From positions 1,240,001 to 1,304,000 of the forward strand of contig NZ_SJPS01000001.1 of NCBI RefSeq assembly GCF_007860015.1: a DNA stretch of 64,000 nt, given 5' to 3'. This document shows positions 19,525 to 29,092 of the stretch, in pieces. The stretch is from Bythopirellula polymerisocia (GTDB taxonomy: Bacteria > Planctomycetota > Planctomycetia > Pirellulales > Lacipirellulaceae). The translations under genes were made by a program, and so were the position numbers. Position 1 is the first letter of the stretch; the number at the start of each line of letters is the position of its first letter. Under the pieces are notes generated by a model that was given only the letters and a program-made list of their open reading frames with translations, was not told the origin of the DNA and did not search any database.

Positions 19525-19851
19525 ATGAGTTCCCCTCTTGATTTTAAAGTTCCATCAGTTCAATCCTCGTTGGAAGATACCAGCGAAGTCACAGATCAAC
19601 TAGAATATCTCGACGATATTATTTTTCCCGCCATTGCTGGCGACGAAACGGCTCTCGACGAAGCAGGCACGGCATGGAAGACTGCGCTCGCATCACTCGG
19701 GTCAGAGGCTGTTCAAGAAACTCGTTGGGAATACCTTCGACACGCCAGGAGTACTTGGGATTTCTTGTGCCGTCAGTCGATTTACCAGCCAGAGCGGATT
19801 CTCGCTGTTGCAAAGATTATCCTGCTCCTTACTTCCGACGATGGAGGTTAA
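19525..19851 (+). CDS. small hypothetical protein
   Basis: 108 residues, acidic N-terminal half (LEDTSEVTDQLEYLDDI), no signal peptide or membrane helix. GAGAGCAAG precedes the ATG. The middle reads TAWKTALASLGSEAVQETRWEY, an all-helical pattern. No family recognised. It lies upstream of the HAD phosphatase on the same strand with a gap of about 155 bases. Confidence 0.45.
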   Translation: MSSPLDFKVPSVQSSLEDTSEVTDQLEYLDDIIFPAIAGDETALDEAGTAWKTALASLGSEAVQETRWEYLRHARSTWDFLCRQSIYQPERILAVAKIILLLTSDDGG

Positions 19852-20006
19852 TGAAACTGGAAGTGGCTCGCAGGCCACTTTCGTGATTCTGACATTTGGC
19901 CAGATTTCAAGTACGGGTTTACACGGAAATGCCAGCAAGTTCCAATGTGGCATCGTGTCGCACCAGACTGCGCGACCATCCCCCCCATTTCTCAGAAAGC
20001 AATCCC

Positions 20007-20654
20007 GTGTCTCGATCTGCCGTGATCTTTGATGTCGATGGCGTACTCATCGATTCTTACCAGGCCCACTACGATAGCTGGCTCAAGATGTTTGCTGAGA
20101 AGGGAGTCTCCTTCACAGAGCAGGAATTTCGCGCCACGTTCGGTCGCACCAGCCACGACATCATCGGTGCTCTCTATGGGGATAATCTCTCGGATGCGGA
20201 GATCCGCGAATGGGACGATCGCAAGGAAGCCCTTTATCGCGACATCATCCGCGAGTCCTTTCCCGCCATCGACGGAGCAGTCGAACTCTTGGATGCCCTC
20301 TCCGCTGAGGGATTTCGCTTGGCGGTCGGCTCGTCCGGCCCGCCGGAGAATATCTCGCTCACGCTCGACTGCCTGGGCCGATCCGAGTTGTTCGCAGCCA
20401 AAGTGACCCGCGTCGACGTAACGCGAGGCAAGCCTGATCCTCAGGTATTTCAGATTGCCGCAGAGCGACTCGGAGCGGAACCGAGTGAGTGTGTGGTAGT
20501 CGAAGATGCCCCAGCTGGCATCGAGGCCGCCAACCGCGCCGGCATGGCCAGCGTAGCGCTGACCGGCACAGCGACCCGCGAAGAAATGTCCCACGCCATG
20601 CTCGTGGTGGATAGTCTGCGAGAACTTACTCCCGCGAAGTTGCGATCGCTCTAG
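20007..20654 (+). CDS. HAD-superfamily hydrolase, beta-phosphoglucomutase-like
   Basis: 215 residues from GTG 20007, which places the nucleophile motif FDVDGVLIDS at the very N-terminus as in the family; an earlier in-frame start at 19896 adds a low-complexity leader. Motifs: DVDGVL (nucleophile and acid/base Asp), GSSGPP (motif II), KPDPQVF (Lys, motif III), VVVEDAPAGIEAA (motif IV). A four-helix cap lies between motif I and II (YDSWLKMFAEKGVSF). Probably a small-molecule phosphatase or phosphosugar mutase; the substrate is not determined. Confidence 0.88.
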   Translation: MSRSAVIFDVDGVLIDSYQAHYDSWLKMFAEKGVSFTEQEFRATFGRTSHDIIGALYGDNLSDAEIREWDDRKEALYRDIIRESFPAIDGAVELLDALSAEGFRLAVGSSGPPENISLTLDCLGRSELFAAKVTRVDVTRGKPDPQVFQIAAERLGAEPSECVVVEDAPAGIEAANRAGMASVALTGTATREEMSHAMLVVDSLRELTPAKLRSL

Positions 20655-20690
20655 ATCCCCCTTGAGGTCCTTTTGCTTGCGGTTTAGCGA

Positions 20691-21584
20691 TTACAACCTT
20701 GTAACCGCTGACCTCCGTCGTCTTCCAGTAGTGATCACTCCAGCGGCGCAGGCTAGCAGCACCATCCCACTTGGTTCGGGAACGACCGTAAATCCCATGT
20801 CCCGCAGCGACTGGACGGTCGTCATACTGAGGAAAGGCTCTCCATAGTCGGGATCCAGCGCTCCGGTCATGAGTTCCATGGCGAAGTCACGGCCCTGGGC
20901 ATCGGTGATGCCCGTCAGAGGAGACAAACTCCATGGATCGCTGGGATTGCCTTCTTGGGCGCTACTCCGCATGAGTTGGTTCCAGTGATTGTCGGGTGTG
21001 CCGGTACCACCAGCTTGCTCCACAGGCACGAACGTAGCCAAGGGATCGAACTCCATCTGGTAGGCCTGCACTCCATACGTGCCGGTATATTGGCCAGTAC
21101 CCCCCATTGAGACACCGTTGTCATCCCAGAGTGTTCCAATTCCAAGTGCATGGCCGATTTCGTGGCCCAGGATGTCGTCGAGATAATTGAGCCCCAAGTA
21201 GGCAGGATTCGGATTGGTAGGACCTACGCCGTTCCAGCTTGCGTAAGCGTCGATCACTGCCGGGTTAACAAACAGCGTTCCAGTGGTCGACAAGTAAAAG
21301 CCACCTTGTGAGACGATCGACCCTGGCGCGGCAGCTGCGAAAGCCGACCCGGCTACGGTCGTGATAGAAACACCTGTGATACTGATCCCAGGTTGATAGC
21401 CTGTGATCACATTCTCCCAGCGTGCCTCTGCCAGATCGAGCGACGCCTGCAAAGAAGTAAGTTGGGAAGCGTTAAACCCACTCGAGTTGATGGATATCGA
21501 CATGTCGAAAGCTGCTCGAGCAGGTTGACTGCCGACTAGACAAGTTACGAGACAGAGCAAACATAGAATTCTATTTAGCATCAT
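20691..21584 (-). CDS. secreted leishmanolysin-like metalloprotease with PEP-CTERM anchor
   Basis: 297 residues from ATG 21584, which gives a good signal peptide (ILCLLCLVTCLVGSQPARA); the frame is open another 21 codons upstream. The zinc site HEIGHALGIG is the HExxHxxGxx metzincin motif; a downstream DNHWNQLMR and ELMTGALD resemble the third-His and ELMTG segment of M8/leishmanolysin-like enzymes. The C-terminus VPEPSGMVLLACAAGVITTGRRRR is a PEP-CTERM exosortase signal with Arg cluster. Probably exported, processed and retained at the surface. Natural substrate unknown. Confidence 0.82.
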   Translation of the reverse strand: MMLNRILCLLCLVTCLVGSQPARAAFDMSISINSSGFNASQLTSLQASLDLAEARWENVITGYQPGISITGVSITTVAGSAFAAAAPGSIVSQGGFYLSTTGTLFVNPAVIDAYASWNGVGPTNPNPAYLGLNYLDDILGHEIGHALGIGTLWDDNGVSMGGTGQYTGTYGVQAYQMEFDPLATFVPVEQAGGTGTPDNHWNQLMRSSAQEGNPSDPWSLSPLTGITDAQGRDFAMELMTGALDPDYGEPFLSMTTVQSLRDMGFTVVPEPSGMVLLACAAGVITTGRRRRSAVTRL

Positions 21585-22001
21585 AATTCCAGGAATTGTT
21601 TCAGCGAACCGTCCAATTGAGAAATCGTGCGCTAGGTAATAACACAAACTGATTGCTCAGCAGTAAGAACCAGAGCGAGGAGAGCGCAAGAAAGATCGGC
21701 GAGAAATACTCAGTTGATCAACGGCGCGATGAATACACGAGCAACAACCTGCAAAAAGCGGGTAGTAATGGGAGAAAAATGGACTTCCGGAGACTTGTCC
21801 TCGGCAATCTATATTGTAACCTCCAGGGTGTGGAAGGCAATGAATTGGTTGTTTCCACGAGAAAACGGCGATTCTTGCCTATTTGAACACACCATCCAAC
21901 AAGAGAAGTCATTGGGGCGCGGCCAGCCGCGGAGCTGGACACGGCACATGTTTACCTCGCACGGCACTCGGCCGCGCCCCCGTTGAAACCCAATCTAATG
22001 A
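21585..22001. other. intergenic region with long GC-rich inverted repeat
   Basis: No gene supported. It carries a striking inverted repeat, GGGGCGCGGCC at 21914-21924 and GGCCGCGCCCC at 21970-21980, enclosing a smaller CCAGC/GCTGG hairpin and two copies of ACGGCAC. It lies just downstream of the leftward TPR gene and could end its transcript or be a small repetitive element. Confidence 0.5.
21914..21980. repeat. 11-base perfect inverted repeat with nested hairpin
   Basis: Outer arms GGGGCGCGGCC and GGCCGCGCCCC are exact complements 45 bases apart; inside, CCAGC...GCTGG can form a second stem. No T-run follows on either strand, so it is not a standard terminator. Confidence 0.6.
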
Positions 22002-23993
22002 CTACTCCTCTTTTTCTAATCCTTCCTCAGCCTGCTCCAGACGACCCTTGAACTCATTCTGGTCAGGATACCATTCGATCAACTTGCGATAGCACTTGGC
22101 CGCTTTGTCGAACTCCTTTTGCTCTAGATAATAGTCCGCCAGATTGATCGTCGCGTCATTAGGACCCTTACTGTTCTCGGCAATCCGCTCCCAGATCGCG
22201 ACGGCCTCATCCAGCTTCCCTTCTTCTCTCATGATTACGGCCATACCCGTTAGGGCCCCCCAATGGTTCTCTTCAATGGTAATAGATTTTTCCAGCCAGG
22301 GCTTTGCTTCCTCATACTTCTTTTGATTCAACAGTGACCAACCAAGGCCATTCATAGCATGCGGATTCTCAGGTGTCTTTTCTAAGACGCTCCGAAACAT
22401 CTCTTCTGAATTCTCGTAATCCCGGCTGAAAAAAACTTGCCAGGCCTCCTGGAAGGTGTTGTCTTGGTCGATTGCGTTGTGAACCAATTTCGGTTTCTCT
22501 TCGACCAGGTCCCCAACGATGACGGTCAGCCTACCTATTTGGTGCTCACCGGGTTCTAGATCCGATTCCTCCAGGTAGACGGTCCCAGCGCCGTCGATTC
22601 TTTCTAGGGCAGATGCCAACGTCTTGCCCCCCAGATAGACTTTAGCCCGCTTCGCAAGCTTGATCTCGCCATCAAAACCTCCCAGGATGCGAAGCGTCCC
22701 TGAGGACTCTTGCTCGTATTTCCCCGTGAACTTGCCAAAAATTACCCAATGCCCGTACGAGGCATTTCTCAGCCGGCCACTGACATTTCCACGAATCACC
22801 GTTGTGCTATAGCTTTGAGAATTGATAATCCCCTCGACGTCGCCGTGGCAATAGACGAGTGCATAGCTGTCTATCAATACGGAACCCGATTTACCAATTC
22901 CGTCCAAGAAGAGCAATGTCTGGTAATTATCGACGCGGACAGGCGCTGACAACGGCTCTGTGAACTCAAAAGTTCCTGGTTGATCATCGCTATAGCCCTT
23001 TGCATCCGCGTCCAACTTGAGCTTTTTTCCACCCGGCTGGCTTCGTACCAGGTTTGCCATCAAACCATCGGGCCATGACGATTTCGTAGGAAATAGTTCC
23101 AACCGATCCTCGTCATACTTGGAGAGAGAGTCGGACAATACTTGATCGAAGGACAGATCGTAACAAATGATCGTTCGACGTAAATCTTCCAGGGCCGCAT
23201 CGGCCTCAGTGGATGGTTCGGTTTTCTCCTCTTCGACTTCTTCGGTAACTTCCGGTTTGCCCGCCGGTTGGAGCATGATCTTCAAGTCTTCCGGCAACTT
23301 CTCATTTTTCACCGCTTCCAGCATCCGCTGCGCTTCGACGTTGTTGGGATCTTGCGCTAGGCGCTCGACCCATGGCTTCGCCTTCTTGAAATCCCCCTGA
23401 ATCAAATACAGTCGGGCCAACCCATACCAGGCAGCCGGAGCATTGGGCGCGGCCTTCTTGAGATACTTCTCTGCCTGAGGAAGCTCTCCCCACATGAGAT
23501 AGATCTGACCCAGTCCGTTCAGGCCCGCCGGGTGTTTCGGCTTAAGCTTCACACATTGCTCAAATGCCTTAATCGCTTCAGTGCTTCTACCACCGTTGAA
23601 TTGCGTCCAGCCCAGCCCATTCCAGGCGTCGGCATCCTTGGGGTTCAATTCGACCGACTTGGCAAACTTCTCTTCGGCATCGGCAAACTGCTGTTTCTGC
23701 CAAAGCTGCCAACCCTCCTTACTCAATTGCTGAGCTTCATTGACGTCTGCCCGCGACACGGTCGCCGCCGTCAGACCAGTCATAATGAACCAAAGTACTG
23801 TCGTCATGGCTACTCCTCCAACTAGAATTACAGACAACCAAAGTATCCGCTTGCGGCGGCGTTGTTGGTCGTCGTGAAGTGACCGGACCAACAATTGATC
23901 CGATTCCAGGAGTGCCGAGTCCAGGATTTCTTGTTCGTCACGAGGCAACGTGGTTTTATCGTTGCTCTCGGAAGTTGATTGACTGTGTGCCAT
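22002..23993 (-). CDS. membrane-anchored TPR protein with central beta-helical (bactofilin-like) region
   Basis: 663 residues. A cytosolic charged N-terminus is followed by one membrane helix (about 50-73, ILWLSVILVGGVAMTTVLWF). Tetratricopeptide repeats follow (about 90-220: AWNGLGWTQFNGGRSTEAIKAFE, LNGLGQIYLMWGELPQAEKYL) and again at 510-650 (AMNGLGWSLLNQKKYEEAKPWLE). Between them lies a Gly/Val-rich stretch of short strands (VLIDSYALVYCHGDVEGII, TTVIRGNVSGRL, LRILGGFDGEIKLAKRAKVY) that looks like a small beta-helix or polymer-forming (bactofilin) repeat. It follows the DUF2089 gene by 57 bases. Likely a scaffold; function unproven. Confidence 0.72.
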   Translation of the reverse strand: MAHSQSTSESNDKTTLPRDEQEILDSALLESDQLLVRSLHDDQQRRRKRILWLSVILVGGVAMTTVLWFIMTGLTAATVSRADVNEAQQLSKEGWQLWQKQQFADAEEKFAKSVELNPKDADAWNGLGWTQFNGGRSTEAIKAFEQCVKLKPKHPAGLNGLGQIYLMWGELPQAEKYLKKAAPNAPAAWYGLARLYLIQGDFKKAKPWVERLAQDPNNVEAQRMLEAVKNEKLPEDLKIMLQPAGKPEVTEEVEEEKTEPSTEADAALEDLRRTIICYDLSFDQVLSDSLSKYDEDRLELFPTKSSWPDGLMANLVRSQPGGKKLKLDADAKGYSDDQPGTFEFTEPLSAPVRVDNYQTLLFLDGIGKSGSVLIDSYALVYCHGDVEGIINSQSYSTTVIRGNVSGRLRNASYGHWVIFGKFTGKYEQESSGTLRILGGFDGEIKLAKRAKVYLGGKTLASALERIDGAGTVYLEESDLEPGEHQIGRLTVIVGDLVEEKPKLVHNAIDQDNTFQEAWQVFFSRDYENSEEMFRSVLEKTPENPHAMNGLGWSLLNQKKYEEAKPWLEKSITIEENHWGALTGMAVIMREEGKLDEAVAIWERIAENSKGPNDATINLADYYLEQKEFDKAAKCYRKLIEWYPDQNEFKGRLEQAEEGLEKEE

Positions 23994-24004
23994 AGTAGTA
24001 GCCG

Positions 24005-24046
24005 TTAGCTGTTAGTCCTTAGCAATTGGTCATTGGTTATTGGACA
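24005..24046. repeat. heptanucleotide repeat, six units
   Basis: Six consecutive 7-base units of the pattern TTRGNNN: TTAGCTG, TTAGTCC, TTAGCAA, TTGGTCA, TTGGTTA, TTGGACA. It occupies nearly the whole spacer between the TPR gene and the DUF2089 gene. The same units occur at 38165 and 54102. Confidence 0.75.
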
Positions 24047-24050
24047 TTCT

Positions 24051-24416
24051 CTATATCGCCTTGATCAGTTGGGCCGCGGTCTCTGCAGAGAGCTTTCCGG
24101 CGCTCACCGCGTCGAGAATCGAACCTTTCGTCTTCTGTGTACGACCTATCTCCTCGCGAAGGGCCGCGATCACCTTGTCAAGTCGCGATCGCACGGTCGG
24201 ATAACTGACCCCCGTCTGTTCGGCGATTTCCTTGAGACTCCCGCTGGCTAGTACGAATATTTCTATGAACCTCTGGTGCTCCACGGGCAAGTTTGCCAAC
24301 CGTGCGGTAGGAAAAGTCGCCTCGACCGCAATTTGGCAGGCGTGACACGTCATGCGACTGACGGTCATCGCCTGCTGGCAATAAGGGCATTCAGCGTTGG
24401 GGGTCTTAGGTTCCAT
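24051..24416 (-). CDS. DUF2089 family protein (zinc ribbon plus HTH)
   Basis: 121 residues. Four cysteines in two CxxC knuckles (CPYCQQ and CHACQ) form a zinc ribbon at 10-30; then a sigma-70-region-4-like helix-turn-helix (GSLKEIAEQTGVSYPTVRSRLDK, about 62-84), then a C-terminal helical tail (ILDAVSAGKLSAETAAQLI) of the short dimerisation type. This matches DUF2089, thought to be a DNA-binding regulator. It precedes the TPR/beta-helix gene in the same direction and is divergent from gluQRS, so it may control its own operon. Confidence 0.85.
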   Translation of the reverse strand: MEPKTPNAECPYCQQAMTVSRMTCHACQIAVEATFPTARLANLPVEHQRFIEIFVLASGSLKEIAEQTGVSYPTVRSRLDKVIAALREEIGRTQKTKGSILDAVSAGKLSAETAAQLIKAI

Positions 24417-24520
24417 GTTTCACTTTATGTATTGATTTCTCTCCGAATATGAATAAAATGTAGTTCCATGTCAATAAGTTTTCATTAAATGTATTTCTGA
24501 TTTCAGCCAGGTTACTTGAT

Positions 24521-25480
24521 TTGAGTTCGCCGCAGTTCCGCAGTCGACTGGCTCCCTCGCCCACGGGTGCCTTGCACTTGGGGAACGCGCGGACCTTTCT
24601 AGTGAACTGGGCTCTCGCTCGGCAACGTGGCTGGCAAATCATGTTGCGAATCGAAGACCTGGATGGACCGCGCGTGAAACCCGGTGCGGCTGAAGAGTCG
24701 ATTGAAATTCTCCAATGGCTGGGGCTCGACTGGGACGAAGGTCCCACTTATCAACTTGCTGACTTAACTCCCTACCAGGCAGCACTCTATCAACTTGCCT
24801 CACAGGGAGACATCTACTCCTGCACATGCACGCGGAAAGAAATTGAAGCGGCCAGCCTCTCCGCACCGCATGGCGACGAGCACGAGCTGCGGTACCCTGG
24901 CACTTGCCGTCCTTCCCAGCCAGTGCCACTTGCCGCCGAGCAATTGCTCAACAAGGGTACCGCGCTGCGGCTGCGCGTCCCGCAGGGAGTCGTGAAATTT
25001 GTCGATCAATTCGCTGGAGAGCAATCGCTCGATGTCGACGAATCAGTCGGCGATTTCCTTGTCGCTACCAAGTTGGGGCTCCCCGGTTATCAACTGGCAG
25101 TGGTCGTGGACGACGCGCGGCAAGCTATCGACCAAGTGGTGAGGAGCGATGACCTCTTGAGTTCCACACCGCGCCAAATGATCCTCTACGAGAAGTTGGG
25201 CCTGGGTCCGCTGCCGCAGTACACACACTTGCCACTGGTCGTCGGCGAAGATGGCCGCCGCTTAGCCAAGCGCCACGGCGACAGTCGGCTTTCATATTTC
25301 CGGGAACTGGGCGTACCGCCCGATCGCATCATCGGACTGCTGGCCGAGTGGTGTGGACTGAGTGACCGACAACCTATGACAGCCAAAGGATTTCTCCAAC
25401 TGTTCGAATTGCAGTGCCTACCGTTTGAGCAGGTTGTGTACACGTCAAGCGACGAAGCGTGGTTACTAGGAAATGATTAG
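24521..25480 (+). CDS. gluQ: glutamyl-Q tRNA(Asp) synthetase
   Basis: Truncated GluRS paralogue that attaches glutamate to queuosine in tRNA(Asp). 319 residues, without the anticodon-binding domain, which is the family length. Class I signature RLAPSPTGALHLGN near the start, LRIEDLDGPR for ATP/Glu binding, zinc-site CTCTRKE, and the KMSKS-equivalent RLAKRHGD. Start is TTG 24521: no ATG or GTG lies upstream in frame near the conserved APSPTG motif. Divergent from the DUF2089 gene. Confidence 0.9.
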   Translation: MSSPQFRSRLAPSPTGALHLGNARTFLVNWALARQRGWQIMLRIEDLDGPRVKPGAAEESIEILQWLGLDWDEGPTYQLADLTPYQAALYQLASQGDIYSCTCTRKEIEAASLSAPHGDEHELRYPGTCRPSQPVPLAAEQLLNKGTALRLRVPQGVVKFVDQFAGEQSLDVDESVGDFLVATKLGLPGYQLAVVVDDARQAIDQVVRSDDLLSSTPRQMILYEKLGLGPLPQYTHLPLVVGEDGRRLAKRHGDSRLSYFRELGVPPDRIIGLLAEWCGLSDRQPMTAKGFLQLFELQCLPFEQVVYTSSDEAWLLGND

Positions 25481-25491
25481 TAAGCTTGGAT

Positions 25492-26460
25492 TCACGCTCT
25501 CTGGAGAGTCTCGCAAGAACGTTCGCCGAAGACTAAAAAGTATTCTGAGGCAAATCTACCTAGATGACCCACGCCGCTGGCGGTTGCCAGTGATTTCACC
25601 GAGGTCGCTTCTCGTGATTCTATCAAGAGATTACGGCGAATCTGATTCAATCTTGCCACTGCAATGAGTTGCCTGGGGGACAAATCGTAGACTTCTTTGC
25701 AGATCCGCTGGAGCTAGCGCTCCTGTAGTCCCGTCTTATCCATCAAATGACTGATTCGAAAAGGTCCTGTTTGCTGTGCATCGAGTAATGTTTCAATCCG
25801 ATCGACCAAGTAGCGCTGGCGAAGAACCCTTTTCTCCTTACGAACTTTATACAAAGATGCCTCAGAAAGAGCAGCCAATAGCTTTTCCAATATGCGAAAT
25901 TCGACCAACTGAGCTGGCACCGACAAATTGGGTGAAAAATCTTGCTGACTTAAAACGATGATTGCATCCAACTCAGTTTTTAGCTCTGCTGCTTTCTCTC
26001 TCGGAATCGTCCTGTTGATACAATCGCGCAAAGGTATTTCGACTTCCTGCCCCGAGAGGGAAATTGCCAGCGACTGAAAGAATTCTCGCCGCATCTGCAG
26101 GGAATACCAGGGAGCTGAAGGCATTGTACGGTAATCGATTGCCGTCCCCTCTGCGTAGAAATGAATCTGGTCGGAGCTGACATCGTGACCATTCACCCAG
26201 GCAGTCTCGCGCGAACTCGAAGTCATGCCGATTAAAATCCAACCTTCTGGCACCGCCCCTCGTGCGAAGCATGGAAGAGCGTAGCACCTTCGATCGAGAC
26301 GGCAGTTGGGTAAATTCAACCGATCGAGCTGTCCGACAAAGTTTCCCCCACTAAGGAGTCTGTCTTCAAACCCCGCATCGGCAACCGCACCGAAGAGGAG
26401 ATCGGGTTCAAAGGATGCGACAAATTGTCCATGACATTGGAAAGTTACCAGGAATTTCCT
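25492..26460 (-). pseudogene. AraC-family regulator broken by an in-frame stop
   Basis: Read leftward, the frame encodes a full AraC-type protein: an N-terminal domain (HGQFVASFEPDLLFGAVAD, GGNFVGQL, GAVPEGWILIGM), a linker, then the first part of the HTH (FRISHLMDKTGLQER). A TAG at 25714-25716 follows, after which the same frame continues LQRICKEVYDLSPRQL and LATASGVGHLGRFASEYF, the second half of the AraC HTH domain. Homologues would have a residue such as Thr in place of the stop. No good start codon precedes the N-terminal homology, so the 5' end is damaged too. It is divergent from the sulfatase pair, which it may once have controlled. Confidence 0.75.
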
Positions 26461-26650
26461 GACGGAAAGCGGATATTACTTGCTTCGCGACTCTCATTTA
26501 ATATAACGTAAGCGACTAGGGGTGAAACAGACTTTTCCGCTTGTTTGCTTTGCAATCCCAGCCCTAGCAAAGGACATTTCGGTTCCGGACGAAACTGATG
26601 GCCCCTACGCGCAAAGTTTCGCCATAACTCTCGTCGAGGAGTACACTCTC

Positions 26651-29053
26651 ATGTTGACCAGACTTTTACCAAAGCTTGGGTTGATATCTTCGTCGGAGGA
26701 TTGCAGTTCAGGGAGTACGAACAAGCGACTACTTTCTTTAGGATTTTGCATTGCGCTTGCAATAGCTTACGAAAGCGCCGTTCAGGCGGAGACCAGTCGT
26801 TCGGACCTGCCTTTACCTTTGTCCAAGTTCGAAGGCAAAATCGGCAAGACCTACAAAGAATCCGAGCCCGATTGGCAGGAACCGGTTGAGGCGCCTGAAG
26901 GCGCGCCCAACATTGTGGTCATCCTGCTCGATGATGTCGGCTTCGGCCAGACTTCGACTTTTGGCGGCCTGATTCCCACCCCCCATCTCGACAAGCTCGC
27001 TTCCGAAGGCCTCCGCTATAACCGCTTTCATACCACGGCCATCTGCGGTCCCTCGCGCGCAGCGCTCCTCACCGGCCGCAACCATCACGACACCGGCAAC
27101 GGCTTCCTCATGGAATGGGCCACCGGCTTCCCGAACTATTCAACCATGATCCAGCGCGACACCGCGACCATTGGCGAGATCCTTAAGGACAACGGCTACG
27201 CAACATGGTGGTACGGCAAGAACCACAATACCCCGGACTGGGAGACGACTGTTGCCGGTCCCTTCGACCGCTGGCCCACCGGTATGGGCTTCGACTATTT
27301 TTACGGTTTCAACGCCGGAGAAACTCACCAGTTCTATCCGGTTCTCTTCGAGAACACGGTACCGGTCGAGCCGGAGACTTCCCCCGCTGAAGGGTATCAC
27401 TTCATGACCGATATGACGGATCGCGCCATCGCCCGGATGAAGTTCTCGAAATCGGTTGCGCCGAACAAACCGTTCTTCATGTATTTCGCCCCCGGTGCCA
27501 TGCACGCTCCGCACCACGTCACCGCCGAGTGGCGTGACAAGTTCAAAGGCAAGTTTGATATGGGTTGGGAAAAATACCGCGAGATTGTTTTCAAGCAGCA
27601 GCAAGAGATGGGCATCATACCTCCCGGCACGAAACTCACTCCCCGGCCTGAATGGGTTCCTGCCTGGGACACCCTCAACGAGGACCAAAAGACTGTCTAC
27701 ACCGCTCTGTTCGAAAACTTTGCCGGCTACTTCGCTTTCACCGATCACGAAGTCGGACGCCTGCTCGACGCCGTGAAGGAATTGCCTGACGCCGACAACA
27801 CGCTCGTGATCTACATCGTCGGCGACAATGGAGCCTCCTCCGAAGGGGGCCCCGATGGCACTCTCAACGAGATCAAAGGTCTCAACGGCATTAATACCTC
27901 CATCGAAGAAATCATTGAAAACCTCGACAAACTCGGCGGACCGGAATCCGAACCGCACTACCCAGTCGGTTGGGCCTGGGCTGGCAACACCCCATTCCAA
28001 TGGGTCAAGCAGGTCGCTTCTCACTTGGGAGGCAGCCGCAACCCGATGGTCGTCAGTTGGCCCGCCAAGATCAAACACGACGACAACCCCCGCGATGCCT
28101 TCCTGCACCTGGTCGATGTCGTCCCCACGATCCTTGAAGCCGCCCACATCCCGATGCCTCAAACCGTCAACGGCATCGAGCAGAAGCCGCTGGCAGGGAA
28201 GTCCTTCTTAGCCAGTTTCACCGATCCAGGGTTCAAAGGCCGCAACGAGCAATACTTCGAGATTTTGAGCAACCGCTCGATTTATCAAGACGGCTGGAAA
28301 GCCAATGCCCAGCACACTCTGCCGTGGCGTCAGGATCTTGCTCCAGGAAATTGGGACCAAGACAACTGGGAACTCTATCGCCTGGAGGAAGACTTCTCCG
28401 AAGCCAATGATCTCGCCGACTCCATGCCCGATAAGCTCGCCGCCATGAAGGCCCGCTTCGACGAGGTAGCTGAGCAATACCATGTCTATCCGTTGGACGA
28501 TCGCGGCTCAGCACGCCTTGCCGTGGCGAAACCTCCTGTACCTGGTGCTGACCCCGATTCCAGCACCTACACTTACAGCGACGGCGCGGTCCGTATTGCT
28601 GAGCCGGCCGCCCCACCTATGAAGAATCGTTCCTGGACCCTCACCGCCGATCTCGATACCCAGGGTGAGAAAACCAACGGCGTCATCATGGGCTTCGGTG
28701 GCGTCGCCGCCGGCATCGTGCTCTACGTTGAAGATGGCATCCCGGTCTTTGACTACAACTACTTCGAACATCACACCGTGCTGAAGGGCAACAAACCACT
28801 CCCGGCTGGAAAGGCCACAGTGGAGGTTGATTTCGACTTCCAAGGCGACAAGCCCGGCGGCCCCGCCGACCTCACGCTCAAGGTTGACGGCGAGCAGATC
28901 GCCGAGGGCAAGATGGAAGCAACCGTCGGTGGCCGCTTCGGCATCGACACCTTCGGCATCGGCGAAGACACCGGCCAACCGGTGACCACCGGCTACAAGC
29001 CCCCCTTCAAGTTCACCGGGGAGATCGAAAAAGTCTCCGTTGATATTAAGTAA
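26651..29053 (+). CDS. secreted arylsulfatase
   Basis: Type I formylglycine sulfatase, 800 residues. Start ATG 26651 is preceded by GAGGAG and yields a plausible signal peptide ([20 protein letters not shown]); the frame is open further upstream. The maturation motif [15 protein letters not shown] carries Cys132, the predicted formylglycine. Metal and substrate residues include LDDVGFG near the start, [11 protein letters not shown], and [10 protein letters not shown]. After the catalytic domain comes a C-terminal beta-rich domain of about 150 residues ([18 protein letters not shown]) like that of the next gene. It pairs with the downstream paralogue, 39 bases away. The sulfated substrate is unknown. 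Confidence 0.9.
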   Translation: MLTRLLPKLGLISSSEDCSSGSTNKRLLSLGFCIALAIAYESAVQAETSRSDLPLPLSKFEGKIGKTYKESEPDWQEPVEAPEGAPNIVVILLDDVGFGQTSTFGGLIPTPHLDKLASEGLRYNRFHTTAICGPSRAALLTGRNHHDTGNGFLMEWATGFPNYSTMIQRDTATIGEILKDNGYATWWYGKNHNTPDWETTVAGPFDRWPTGMGFDYFYGFNAGETHQFYPVLFENTVPVEPETSPAEGYHFMTDMTDRAIARMKFSKSVAPNKPFFMYFAPGAMHAPHHVTAEWRDKFKGKFDMGWEKYREIVFKQQQEMGIIPPGTKLTPRPEWVPAWDTLNEDQKTVYTALFENFAGYFAFTDHEVGRLLDAVKELPDADNTLVIYIVGDNGASSEGGPDGTLNEIKGLNGINTSIEEIIENLDKLGGPESEPHYPVGWAWAGNTPFQWVKQVASHLGGSRNPMVVSWPAKIKHDDNPRDAFLHLVDVVPTILEAAHIPMPQTVNGIEQKPLAGKSFLASFTDPGFKGRNEQYFEILSNRSIYQDGWKANAQHTLPWRQDLAPGNWDQDNWELYRLEEDFSEANDLADSMPDKLAAMKARFDEVAEQYHVYPLDDRGSARLAVAKPPVPGADPDSSTYTYSDGAVRIAEPAAPPMKNRSWTLTADLDTQGEKTNGVIMGFGGVAAGIVLYVEDGIPVFDYNYFEHHTVLKGNKPLPAGKATVEVDFDFQGDKPGGPADLTLKVDGEQIAEGKMEATVGGRFGIDTFGIGEDTGQPVTTGYKPPFKFTGEIEKVSVDIK

Positions 29054-29092
29054 TTGAATTCCATCAGACTTTAATCTAGTGATGAGGTTATC

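Noticed and set aside
24005..24046. heptad repeat as CRISPR array
   Set aside because: Units are 7 bases and contiguous with no spacers.
27140..28162. 340-codon frame antisense to the first sulfatase
   Set aside because: Mirror of a conserved coding region; no signal, motif or ribosome site.
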